Source: Gymnopilus junonius (Eukaryota > Basidiomycota > Agaricomycetes > Agaricales > Galerinaceae). Taken from it: DNA of 64,000 nucleotides. Each line of letters opens with the position of its first letter. Position 1 is the stretch's first letter. The position numbers and the translations under genes were made by a program. Under the pieces are notes generated by a model. The model was not told the origin of the DNA. It did no database searches and saw nothing but the letters and a program-made list of their open reading frames with translations. Shown in pieces: positions 20,717 through 31,588 of the stretch. The DNA is taken from positions 62,001 to 126,000 of the forward strand of contig JADNYJ010000001.1 of assembly GCA_015501075.1 (NCBI GenBank). Reading direction: 5' to 3'.

Positions 20717-23700
20717 ATGAATATTGCGCATTCGTTGCCGTCGACAGTCGCCTCAGTATCTTTCTCGTTCCTTACCTCGGAGGACATTCGAAGGATCTCA
20801 GTAAAGCAAATAATCAATCCTACTCTCCTTGATGAACTAAACAGACCGAATATCGGGGGATTATACGACCCAGCTCTTGGCCCAAGTGATCGTTCGGACA
20901 TGTTGGTTTTTATGTCTTCTATTCATATTTTTACTAAAGTCTGTTTCCTAGTTGCGCAACATGTCACCTAACCTACTTTACCTGTCCGGGTCATTATGGT
21001 CATATAGAGCTTCCTGCTCCTGTTTTCCATCCACTTTTTATGGGCAATATGTTCAATCTCTTGCGAGGGACGTGTATGTTTTGTCATCGCTTTAAAATGA
21101 GTAGGACAATGGTAATGTGGTTCATAGGCATGACTGATGACGTCTTTTAATCCCTCATTTTAGTTATGGAAATATCTTGCCAAACTCCGATTACTGGAAC
21201 GAGGACTGTTGGAAGCAGCCCAAGGTGTCGATGACATCCAACTCCGCGTTCGAAAGCCAAAAAAGAAAGCCAGTCGTGAAGAGGACGGCGACGAGATGAG
21301 CGCGGGAGAAGAGGACCCTGACATTCCAGACGAGACTCCCCATGAATTTATCGCAAGGATCAATCTTTATGTTGCCATTCATCTTGCCCGAGCACCCAAA
21401 AATACTCGTGACTCCTACAAAGATGGCCCTGTATATCAGGCGAGGAAGGATCTGATCAATGATTTTCTCAAATCTTGCCTTCTAAAGAAATGCCAGAATA
21501 GCGATTGCGGCTGGTGTGTTCCTTGCAAATTTGTTTCTCATAAACTCGGCGCTGACGTCTGTCTTAGTGTTGCATATACCTACCGTAAGGAAGGTCATAT
21601 AAAAATTATTCAATACGACCTTTCCGCCCGACAAAAAGAACAATTAACTCGGAGGCGTCCAGATGTCTTATTAGAGGAGAAAGCTAGTTCACTTTCCCAG
21701 ATCCTCAATAAAACTAACACAGTTAATGGTGACCGTGACGTTGAAATGCAAGACCGAGGGGCAGAAAGTCAGGAAGATGAAGATGAGGAGGATGAGGGGG
21801 ATGAACAGGAAGGGGAAGACGTCATGAGCGATGCCGAGCAACAGCAGGATGCAGCCCTACCCAAGGCCGCTAATGGGAAGGTCAAAACTATCAGGGGGCG
21901 TAACGAACGGGTTATGGCCCCAGAGGAGTGCCGCGCTCATTTAAGGCGACTTTTCCGCAATGAATCCATCATATGTGCTCTGCTTTTCGGTCGGCACGGG
22001 CCATTTGCCCCCCTTTCCCCTGATCAGCTTTCTTTTGCATCGGGCGATATGTTCTTCATAGAAGTCATACCAGTGTCGCCTACTCGATTTAGACCTCCAG
22101 CAAAGCTGGGCGAGACCCTTTTTGAACATCCACAAAATGAGCTGCTGGCCAGGGTCTTGCAGACCTCTTACAGGATGCGAGATCTCAATGTCAGTTTACG
22201 TGAAGCATCGCAGAAAGGCCCTGATTATGATGTAGCAGCACGCAAAACTATCATGTCGGCCTTACTAGAACGTCTAGTGCAGCTCCAGATCGATGTCAAC
22301 AGCTTCATGGACAGCAGCAAAAATCCCCAGATTGTTCGTCAAGGGAAGCTGCCTCCGGCGGGTGTCAAACAGGGTCTGGAGAAAAAAGAGGGTTTGTTCA
22401 GGAAACATATGATGGTATGTTGTAGGGATTATTATTGCATGTGTCGATGTGCATTAACTGCGCTGACAGGGCAAGCGTGTCAACTACGCTGCGCGATCCG
22501 TTATCTCTCCAGATGCCAACATTGAACCGAACGAGATTGGTATTCCGCCTGTTTTCGCCAGAAAATTGACCTTCCCAGAACCTGTGACTCCTGCAAATTT
22601 CCATGAAATGCGGCAGCTCGTCATTACCGGTCCTCATGGGTACCCTGGTGCCTCGATTGTTGAGTATGAGGATGGTCATCAACAGTCTTTAGTAAGGGAG
22701 CAGCTATGGTCCATATTTCAAAATTTCATGTATTTTTCAGGATAAATTGACGGTCGAACAACGGACTGCAATTGCCAACCAACTCCTGACGCCGCAAGAG
22801 GGTGACCGTACGACTTCAGGGCGGCATGGTCTATACACGAGAACGACAGCCGTTAACAAGAAAGTTTATCGACATCTCCGCGATGGTGATATTCTAATCC
22901 TTAACCGTCAACCGACACTACACAAGCCAAGTATGATGACGCATAAGGCCCGCATATTGAAGGGCGAAAAGACGATCCGTATGCATTATGCTAATTGGTA
23001 TGCCATCAGATTCTCGACGGTAGACAGTTATTGATGTCACCCTTATTTTAGCAATTCGTATAATGGTAAGCTCGATGCCAAGACCAATGAATCTTTTGTT
23101 TAATATGCTTCTTCGCATGTAGCGGACTTCGACGGTGACGGTATGTCTTTGAGTTTAGTTGCCCTCGAATTAAAACTTACAGTTTGCTGCTTAGAAATGA
23201 ACATCCACTTTCCTCGTAAGATATGGTGTGATATTTCACTTCTTTGCTTTTTGATAATCCTGTTGTGTAGAAAATCACGTCGCACGTGCGGAGGCCATGA
23301 TGATTTCTAATACTGATAACCAATATCTCGTCCCAACCTCTGGAAATCCAATTCGTGGTTTAATCCAAGACCATGTCGTTGCTGGGGTCTGGATGACTTG
23401 TCAGAACTCTTTTTTCGATAGGGAAGAATATCATCAATTACTTTATGGCACACTTCGGCCTGAAGACGGGCCGGATCCTGGGACCCGCCTAGTAACATTG
23501 CCCCCTACAATATGGAAACCTAAACCTCTTTGGACTGGAAAGCAAATTGTGAGATTGCTGCTCAATCACCTAGTCAGTTGATATTGACTGGGTTATCAGA
23601 TATCTACTGTCCTAAAGAATCTGACGCCCAAGAAATACGACGGCCTGAATTTGGACGCAAAGACCAAAGTTCCTGGAAAGTTGTGGGGTTCTGACTCCCA

Positions 23701-26700
23701 TGAGGACAAAGTCGTTTTCATGGACGGGGAGCTGCTTTCTGGAGTACTTGATAAAGCGGCTTTTGGTGCTTCAGATTATGGCCTTGTTCATTCCATATAC
23801 GAGCTTTATGGGGCCGATGTGGCCGGAAAGCTTCTAGGTATCCTGAGTCGTCTCTTCACCAAGTTCCTCCAGCACCGCGCTTTCACATGTCGAATGGACG
23901 ATCTTATGCTCACTCCAATGGGTGATAGTAAACGCCAGAAGCTTCTTGAGGAAGGTCGAAATCTTGGGCAGGAAGGAGCGATTGAAAACTTTCCGTCGCT
24001 CAAGGATACTCCGAAGTCTGAAATTCCTTCTGCTCTCAAATCTTTGCTTGAGGAAGTGCTCCGTGATGACAACAAGATGGCTGGGTTGGATATGACAGTG
24101 AAAACGAAGCTTTCAAAACTGACATCATCGATATCTGACGACTGCTTGCCTGATGGTCTTCTTCGCAAGTTCCCTTACAACCACATGCAGATGATGACGC
24201 TGTCGGGTGCGAAAGGTTCTGCCGTCAATGCTCGTCAAATTTCATGCGGCCTTGGTCAACAAGAACTGGAAGGCCGTCGTGTTCCGGTGATGGTCAGCGG
24301 AAAGACCTTACCTTCTTTTAGGCCCTTTGAAACCAAAGCTATCGCAGGTGGTTACGTTGCGAGTCGCTTTTTGACTGGTATCAAGCCACAAGAATTTTAC
24401 TTCCATTGTATGGCTGGGCGAGAAGGATTGATCGACACAGCTGTGAAGACATCTCGTTCTGGGTACTTGCAGAGATGTTTGATTAAGCACCTCGAAGGCA
24501 TTCGTGTACACTACGACAACACTGTGCGAGGCAGCGACAACTCGATCTATCAGTTCGTTTATGGTGGAGATGCCTTGGATGTCACAAAGCAAAAACACTT
24601 ATATCAATTCGACTTCATCGCCCAAAACAATATATCTTTCGCTCGCCGCCTGAAGCCGTATGAAGTCACTGGAGTGGTTGACGAAAAGACAGCCGTCTCA
24701 CACATGAAAAAGGTGCTGAAACGATCGCCAGATCCCAAGGAGAACGGCAAGCCTTCCAAGCGAGATAAACTTGACCCGGTCCTGGCGCTATATAATCCAA
24801 GTCGCTTCATGGGGTCGACATCCGAAGAATTCGCTAGTGCTGTTGATGCATACGTGAAATCGAATCCGCAAAATCTTCTTTCTGGATCGGAATCGGAAAC
24901 TACGGTCAAATATCAGAGTCGCAGAAGTCCTATGGATGCCAAACATTTCCGAATCCTGATGAACCACAAGTACATGAGGAGTTTGGTTGAGCCTGGAGAG
25001 GCTGTTGGATTGCTTGCTTCTCAAGGGTATGTTTCGAACGTCTTTCTACATTACTTCGGGTTTTGAATCATTTATATCGAAGTGTCGGTGAGCCTTCGAC
25101 GCAGATGACTCTTAACACTTTCCACTTTGCTGGTGCGTAAAATCTCTAACATATATCTGGGTTCTGTTGACTAAGACATGAAATAGGGCATGGTGCTGCT
25201 AACGTTACTCTTGGTATTCCGCGACTGAGAGAAATTGTTATGACCGCCTCTCAGAAGCCAAAGACGCCTTCAATGACAATGAAAGTTCGTTCCGGCGTCC
25301 CTTCACATGATATTGATTTATTCTGCAAACGCGCAAGTCGCATCACTGTTTCACAAGTCGTTGACAGTGTCACTGTCCGGGAACAATTACTGACGGAGGG
25401 TGAGGCTCGTCGAACACGGTTTACAATCGACATCAAATTCTATCCCAAACACGAGTACCAGGAAGACTACGACCTCGAACCGGAGGAAGTACTTGCTGCA
25501 TTCGGAGTTAAATTCCCGTTAACACTGAAGAAGGAAATGTTGAACGAAATGAAGAAACTCGACGCGGACCTCAAAAGTCAAATGGCACAACTAGGACAAG
25601 GGAAGAAAGTCAAAGAAAGGAACAGTGGATCGAACGACGACGACGAGGGAGAGGCACCGAAGAGTAAGAAGGACGACGACGAAGGCAGTGAAGTGGGCGA
25701 CGGCGATGCCGATGACGCCAAACACGCAAGGCAGAAGAAACAACACGCCACTTATGATAGCGATGATGACGAGGAGACGGACGAAGTCGGTGCATACGAC
25801 GACGACGCCATTGAGGCTGAATATGCATCCGAAAATGAAGCGACAACCAGCGATCCTGTCAAAAAGGCCAAGTTATCTCTCAAATCCCAGGTTGATCGTG
25901 TGTCGGATCTGTTCCAGCGACACCTACAGCACTGCATATCTTTCAGCTTCGATGAGAGCAAGTGCTCGTTCGTGCTCGAGGTAAGTTCGTAGTTTCAAAT
26001 GATATGACAGAGGCTCATTTACCTCTAGTTTTCCCCTGACATGCCGAAATTGCTGTTCGTAGGGATAGTTGAACGAGCTTGCAGAGCGACTGTTGTTCGC
26101 GAGATCTCGGGTATCACCGATTGTTTCCAAGTCAAGGACACTAACCAGAAGGGCAAGGAGCCGGAAATCAAGGTAAGAAGCGCCTCTATTATGCCCAAGC
26201 TGCAGTAAACAATGATCCTTCCTTCGCAGCTCACGACGAACGGCTCCAATTTGCGTGGCATGTGGGAATTTGCGTCAGGATCGGATGAGAGTATATTGGA
26301 AGATGATGAAATATACTCGAATGACATCTATGCCATTTTGAAGACGTATGGTGTGGAAATGGCTCGAGCCGCCATTTTACGTGAGATGAAGGGGATCTTT
26401 GCTGTGTACAGCATTGATGTGAACAAACGGCATTTAGAATTGATTGCTGATTACATGGTCAGTTCTCCTCATCAAAAATAGGGGCCACTGAGCTGACCGT
26501 TGAATAGACCTTCGATGGGGGGTATAAGCCATTCAACAGGAAAGGAATGTCTACTCACCCTTCACCTCTGCTCAAAGCATCCTACGAGACGACGGCAGCT
26601 TTCCTCTCGGACGCGACACTCTTTGGTGATTTCGACGATCTTTCGACGCCATCGGGAAATATTGTTTTGGGAAGACCAAACGCGACGGGAACGGGAGTAT

Positions 26701-26738
26701 TTGGTGTAATGATGCCGATGGACCCACTAAATCATTAG
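20717..26738 (+). CDS. RPA190: DNA-directed RNA polymerase I largest subunit
   Basis: This is the catalytic largest subunit of Pol I, which transcribes 35S rDNA in the nucleolus. The N-terminus carries the zinc-binding clamp motif [20 protein letters not shown], followed by [13 protein letters not shown] long acidic Pol I-type insertion follows (about 21760-21860). Further on are the [11 protein letters not shown] block, the metal-binding loop NADFDGDEMN with its three catalytic Asp, and [20 protein letters not shown]. The bridge/trigger region includes [21 protein letters not shown] large acidic insertion in the jaw region (about 25620-25850) is typical of Pol I. The C-terminus is [15 protein letters not shown] with a stop at 26736-26738. 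The metal-binding loop is spliced from three micro-exons: 23052-23065 (14 nt), 23123-23140 (18 nt) and 23195-23215 (21 nt). All frames connect at the junctions I checked, so the gene looks intact. Confidence 0.97.
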
Positions 26739-26893
26739 AAGATAAAAGTAGTTCTAAGAATTGTATACTTAAATACCACTAATTGCTTTTTGATGGATCA
26801 TTGACACGTTACGTCACGCGACTGTGACATTGCACGGCATTGTTCGACTTGTTGTGATTTGAACCATCTCTGCTGCGCCACTCATTTTCTAGA

Positions 26894-27882
26894 ATGCACC
26901 AAATGCAACGACCCGGTCCTTTGCAGGAGTTGCCTCTTGAACATTTTTTACAGCCTCTGAATCCCAATGTACCTGTTTCCTCCAAGCAAACAATAGGCAA
27001 CAAACGCCAGCTGTCGCCCGGTCGACCATCCCTCTTCAGTCCGACAAAACGTCGAATTTTGAACGACGAGGGGATCCACTTGCCAGAGAAGACCATCAAA
27101 GCACCTTTACCGTCGTCTCGAACAGCAAGCATGACACCCTCTGTTCGCTTGAGTCATCCGGACAGTCCAGCTCGTGTTTTGCATTTCGGCCTGCCGAAGA
27201 ACCTGCAAGGGGATCCCCAGAAGCGTCCAGTTCATAAGGGATTGGCAGTGGACATGGCTTTTATTCACGAACCTTCTTCGTCGTCCAGCCGACTCGTCTC
27301 CTCTCCAGAGCTGAAACCGAAGACAACACCACGAATAAGTACCCGTCGCTCTCAAGATGCCCATCCCCAGAACAGAACTGGTTTCGAAGACGTCCATGTC
27401 TCTTCTTCGTCGGCCAATTTGGTCATCCCATCGTTCGTGCCACGAGAGTTACCTCCTCAAACCGATCCCGGTTCTATTCACTTTCCCGGCTTCTTCGTGT
27501 ACCAGGACACACAAGTTGCCGTGTACCCGACAGCAATGATGGAAGCCAACGAAGTATGTAAGCGGGATCCGATGGTTGATTCTGATACGCACAAGGAAAA
27601 CCTACCGCCGCGTCGTAGGACCAAGAAGCTTTCCGTGGTATCAAGTGCTTCAGATTTGAAGTCTAATTCCGATGCCTACGATCGAAGAGCGATATTGAAC
27701 GATGATTTGGCCCTGAAGTACGGCACACCGAAGAAGATATCAGGGTGTATAGAATTTTCATCAATAACTATGTCCAGGATAACTTCACCATACCCATCGC
27801 CCCGGGAGGGAGGAAGACTTTACGGCAGACATTGAAGGATGAGATGGATCTGGATGAGGATAGGAGTGACAACAACGCATAA
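26894..27882 (+). CDS. Hypothetical Ser/Pro-rich protein
   Basis: I do not recognise this family. The first roughly 290 codons are one open frame, rich in Ser, Pro, Arg and Lys, with SPTKRRIL and SPAR-type motifs that look like proline-directed kinase sites and KENLPPRRRTKK, a basic cluster that could be a nuclear signal. A short conserved-looking block, DPGSIHFPGFFVYQDTQVAV, sits near residues 195-215. The first frame ends at 27833-27835. A second frame, overlapping its end, gives NYVQDNFTIPIAPGG, then TLKDEMDLDEDRSDNNA and a stop at 27880-27882, a more natural acidic C-terminus. Linking the two needs an unusual intron or a base missing from the sequence near 27740. I give the longer end. 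Confidence 0.6.
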
Positions 27883-28387
27883 TATTCTCTTCAATCTTCC
27901 TGGTCCTTTTTTCTGAAATGGGATTCCAATTTTTCTGTACCCCAACATTTTGCAGCTAAAGCTTCGACACTCAACTACCAAGTCCATAATCAAACTTTCC
28001 AACTATCTATCCTTGACGACACGAAACGTTTTCAATTTGTTCCATACTCTCGAGTTGTATATCTTTAAACATCTTTCTTTCAATCTTTTTTTCTGTATCT
28101 TGTGGTCAACTCGTATATATACAACACTCAGCTGCCTTTTCATGCCATAGGTCAACGTCGAATACCGTGCTTTGGCCTTGTGGTGAATCATTCCTTGTAT
28201 CATGACTCTATAAGTGGCCTTGGTATGTAGGACGATCTTGATGTTGATTGTCGGGTCTACCTATTTTTAAATTTTCATGTTCAGTTCTCACAATGGTGAC
28301 ACGTCGATCATCGAGGTGTGGTCGCCTCTTCGTAGAACAACCACTCAGGGCAGACTTTCAGAAACTATCCTATAGCTTAGCAAAACG
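27883..28387. other. Intergenic region, nothing distinctive
   Basis: This must hold the 3' end of the hypothetical gene and the 5' region of the LCL2 gene. It is AT- and pyrimidine-rich; small open frames on both strands look random. Confidence 0.7.
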
Positions 28388-28814
28388 ATGCTTATGCAGC
28401 GATCCTTTCTGCGCACTTTTCTTTTCCTGGCTGGGTTAAATTACGTCTCTGCTCAGTTCAACTTCTTCGAAAATATGTTTGGTCACCAACAGCACCATCA
28501 ACAGCAACATCGGTCGGCTGCGTCTCAGTGGGCTGCTTATTCCGATAGCGGTATGCTTATTTCGCGTCAGATGTATTCAGGGTACTCATTAATACTTTCT
28601 AGTGTCGTGCTCACAATATCTATGTCCAGAAACGCTGGATTGTGTCGCAAAGCCAGTTGACTGCCCATGCCCTAATCCGGAAGATATCAGATGCATTGTG
28701 CCGGACACGGAAGTCGATGTGGAAGGAGCTACCGTTATGTGCACGAGGGGCCACAACGACTGCACTGAGGTGGAAAAGTTAATGAAGAGGGGAGTCAAGC
28801 CAAAGAAGAAATAG
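28388..28814 (+). CDS. LCL2: Lcl2-like secreted/ER protein (long chronological lifespan protein 2)
   Basis: Two exons (28388-28550, 28603-28814) give about 124 aa, the usual size of the Lcl2 family. The N-terminus is a signal peptide ([17 protein letters not shown]), followed by a Phe/His/Gln-rich segment with FFENMFG and a His-Gln run, as in fungal Lcl2. The second exon holds the conserved Cys-rich core: [28 protein letters not shown] and [10 protein letters not shown]. The yeast protein is linked by genetics to ER-associated degradation and lifespan, but its biochemical role is unknown. A Met two codons later (28394) could also start it. Nothing looks broken. Confidence 0.88.
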
Positions 28815-29464
28815 ACATGTCAGAACACTTTCAATCAACTTTTTGCGTGCGTCGCTGTTTATTCTCTTCAACCCCATAACTATATGTTCTTCCACCTCCT
28901 CTGGCACGAAAGCAGCTGTTGGAGCCTGAAGCACGGCCTTATGAAAAGGTTAGGATGTAAAATTCACAGGTCGTTCAGGTTGAATTTGCAACCCCCTTCT
29001 CGTGGAATATTTATCCATGCAAATGCTTTATTCCGAAGCGGCAGCTGCCACACATTCTACTGTCACTTTCTCAGCCACGTCAATACTTGTTCTAAAACTT
29101 GAATTTCCCGCGGCTTGGTCTCTCCGCCTCCTGTGAACCTCGAACTCCATGATGTCTTTCTGATTTACATTCCAACCAAATTCTGACTAACACATTGGCA
29201 CTACTGTTGTCTTGTCTAGGCGTTCCGCTCGATGGAGACCTAGCATTCATTTCTTTAGCCACCGACATGTCCACGAAAACAAGCAAAAAGGCGTCTCCAT
29301 AGCTGTAGGCTTTTTTTTCACGCTCGTGTGTTTCTTTATTTCTTTTTGGGATGGTGACATCATGAACGTGTTATTTCTGCTTTAACTATCCCATCAGATG
29401 CTGTATACGAATATAAAATGGACCTTTGCTGCGATGAAGACCTCGTTATCCCTTCGCACGAAAA
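28815..29464. other. Intergenic region, no gene seen
   Basis: Only short random-looking frames are present on both strands. The stretch from about 29280 to 29460 is T-rich and probably the upstream region of the PEBP gene. Confidence 0.65.
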
Positions 29465-30452
29465 ATGTTTGGCGACCTACTCAGTCTCGCTTTTTTATTA
29501 TTGCCCCATGCATTCGCCCAAGTAGCGACACCAGATTTGAGCAACGTAACCACCGCTTTTTCTTCTGCTCAAATCGTTCCGGACGTCCTGCAATCCTTTA
29601 ACCCGGGAGATGTGGTTAACATCACCTTTACAGACCCTGTGACTATGGAAAACGAAGACGTGGTGCCTGGAATACTACTGACAACGGAACGTAAGTGAAA
29701 CGCTCCAGTATGTTACTGAAGGCCAATCTTAGGAGGATATGCCTCTAGAAACCTCCGTGCAGCCTGACATTTTTTTAATTCCATCCGGCATAAATTTAAC
29801 TGGGAATACATCCTTCGTCGTAACAATTGTGGATCCCGATGCACCTACTCCCCAGAATCACAGTATATCGCAATTTTTGCACTTCCTCGGAGGTGATTTT
29901 ACTCCAGACCCGACATCCGGTCTGCTTTCAAACAGCAGCCCCAACCTTATGGAATTCATAGGCCCAGCCCCTCCTGCCGGATCTGATCCCCACCGGTCAG
30001 TGATTACATTGGTTTTCTTTCTGCGAACGTACTCATTTCATGAAACAAACAGATATGTTCTTCTGGTATATAGTCAACCAGGCGGTTTCGATACGAACGC
30101 ACCCACGCTTGTAAACTCATCCACTCCAAGGAACAACTTCAATATCTCTACTTTTGCACAAGCTGTCGATCTCGGGGATCCGGTTGCTGGTAATTATTTC
30201 CTCGTTGGCCCCACGCCAAACGCTTCGACATCTACTCAAGCGCCGAGTACCACTACTCAATCGACACCAACGGCCCCTGCCCCTGCCCCAAGCTCGTTGA
30301 CTCCCATGAATTCCATTGACATGCCACCTTTAGCTGTACCAACTGCCGCCCCAAGCACAACAGCTACTTCTAGTGGAACCTTGAATGAAATTCAACTCCT
30401 TGCCCCGCAAATGATGACATTCATGGTCGCAGTTCTATTGGCTCTTCTTTAG
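29465..30452 (+). CDS. Secreted, probably GPI-anchored PEBP-like protein
   Basis: Two exons (29465-29690, 29749-30452) join through the codon CAA to give about 309 aa. The acceptor at 29748 (cctctag) is the one that preserves frame. The first 19 residues are a signal peptide (LLSLAFLLLPHAFAQ). The PEBP core has the anion-pocket signatures VTIVDPDAPTPQN (DPDxP) and SDPHRS in place of the usual GxHR. Several Asn-X-Ser/Thr sites suggest N-glycosylation. After the domain comes a Thr/Ser/Pro/Ala-rich stalk, and the protein ends in a hydrophobic segment (MMTFMVAVLLALL), the pattern of a GPI-attachment signal. Cell-surface location is therefore inferred. PEBP proteins bind phospholipid headgroups or inhibit proteases; a specific role cannot be assigned. 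Confidence 0.85.
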
Positions 30453-31112
30453 GCTCTTGCGTGATTCAAAAGTGAAATAGAAGAACCCCTACAGGCCTTA
30501 GTATCTGTGTCCTCTAGCTATTCTCGTTGAATAAGAATTTTTGATTACAGGTTGCCGTATAAAGCCGAAGTCAGATTACTAGGGCAGCCTAGGCTTGGGG
30601 GGGAAAGTAACCAGCAAGGTCCCAATTCAGGAACGACCGGCCCATAAGCGAGCAGGAAGACCTGCAAACTTCCGACCTCTCACTAATGGGAGCGTGTCAA
30701 CGTGGGCGCTTGGAGTACTCCGTAAACAATGAAAGGCTTTGGAACCTTTGAAGGTCTTGGTTGATGCCTAATCTGAGAGAGTCGAACCGAAAAGTAAAAT
30801 TTGTAGAGCCATCGATACATATTTAATGTGTGTAACTCTTGAAAGGTAAGTACAGGTGAATATCTCCAATCGAATAATTATCGTTTGTAACCGTCAGAAA
30901 GAAAGCATCATAAGCGCCTGTTAATCTTGATAATTATCAACCTTTGGATTTACCTTGGATAAACCTTTCTTGTCTTGGTTTAGGATCAAAACTGAGAACA
31001 TAGAATCAGAAGACCTTCCTCATATGGAAATTTTGTGGCAGTGGCGCTGCTGACCAATTACTCCCTCGACGACTTGACCTTGACCTGCACCAGCATTGGG
31101 CGAGATTAGGCC
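30453..31112. other. Intergenic region, no gene seen
   Basis: No open frame or RNA gene is apparent. A G7 run occurs near 30597. It should contain the PEBP 3' end and the SF3B6 promoter. Confidence 0.65.
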
Positions 31113-31588
31113 ATGTCGTTAGCACGACCAACGGTGAGTTTCGCTAAGGATTGTTAATGTCTTCTGCCCTCTAATATATTGATATAAAGACAAAGCTTCC
31201 GCCGGGAGCAAATCGAATTCTCTTTGTAAAAAACCTGAACTACCAGATCACTGGAGAGGACTTATATGATTTATTCGGGCGGTACGGTAGCATCCGTCAA
31301 ATTCGCATAGGAAGTGAGCAGAAAACCAGAGGGACGGCTTTTGTTGTGTATGATGATGTTATGGATGTGAGTATTCTCCGTGTCTTGGCGATAGGCGTGG
31401 AATTAAGATTTGTACAGGCCAAGAATGCACTCGACCACCTGAATGGATTTCACTTGCAAGAGCGTTACATCGTCGTTTTATACCATATGCCTGCTAAGCA
31501 GGATGCTGCAGCTGCGAAAGCCGACCTTGCGAGAAGGGAAGAGGAACTCGCTCAATTGAAGAAAAAACACGACATCGGCGACGCTTAA
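31113..31588 (+). CDS. SF3B6: Splicing factor 3B subunit 6 (p14, branch-site protein)
   Basis: This small protein of the U2 snRNP SF3b complex contacts the branch-point region together with SF3B1. Three exons (31113-31133, 31190-31366, 31418-31588) join in frame to 122 aa, close to the family's 125. The RRM spans most of the protein: RNP2 is ILFVKNL and RNP1 is the degenerate GTAFVVYDD, both as in p14. NALDHLNGFHLQERYIVVLY completes the fold, and the C-terminal helix (REEELAQLKKKH) is characteristic. The start is fixed by a 21-nt first exon beginning MSLARPT with a good gtgagt donor. Confidence 0.93.

Noticed and set aside
30780..30800. tRNA-like T-arm string (gtcgaaccg) on the opposite strand
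   Set aside because: No matching acceptor stem, A box or spacing for a tRNA could be found.
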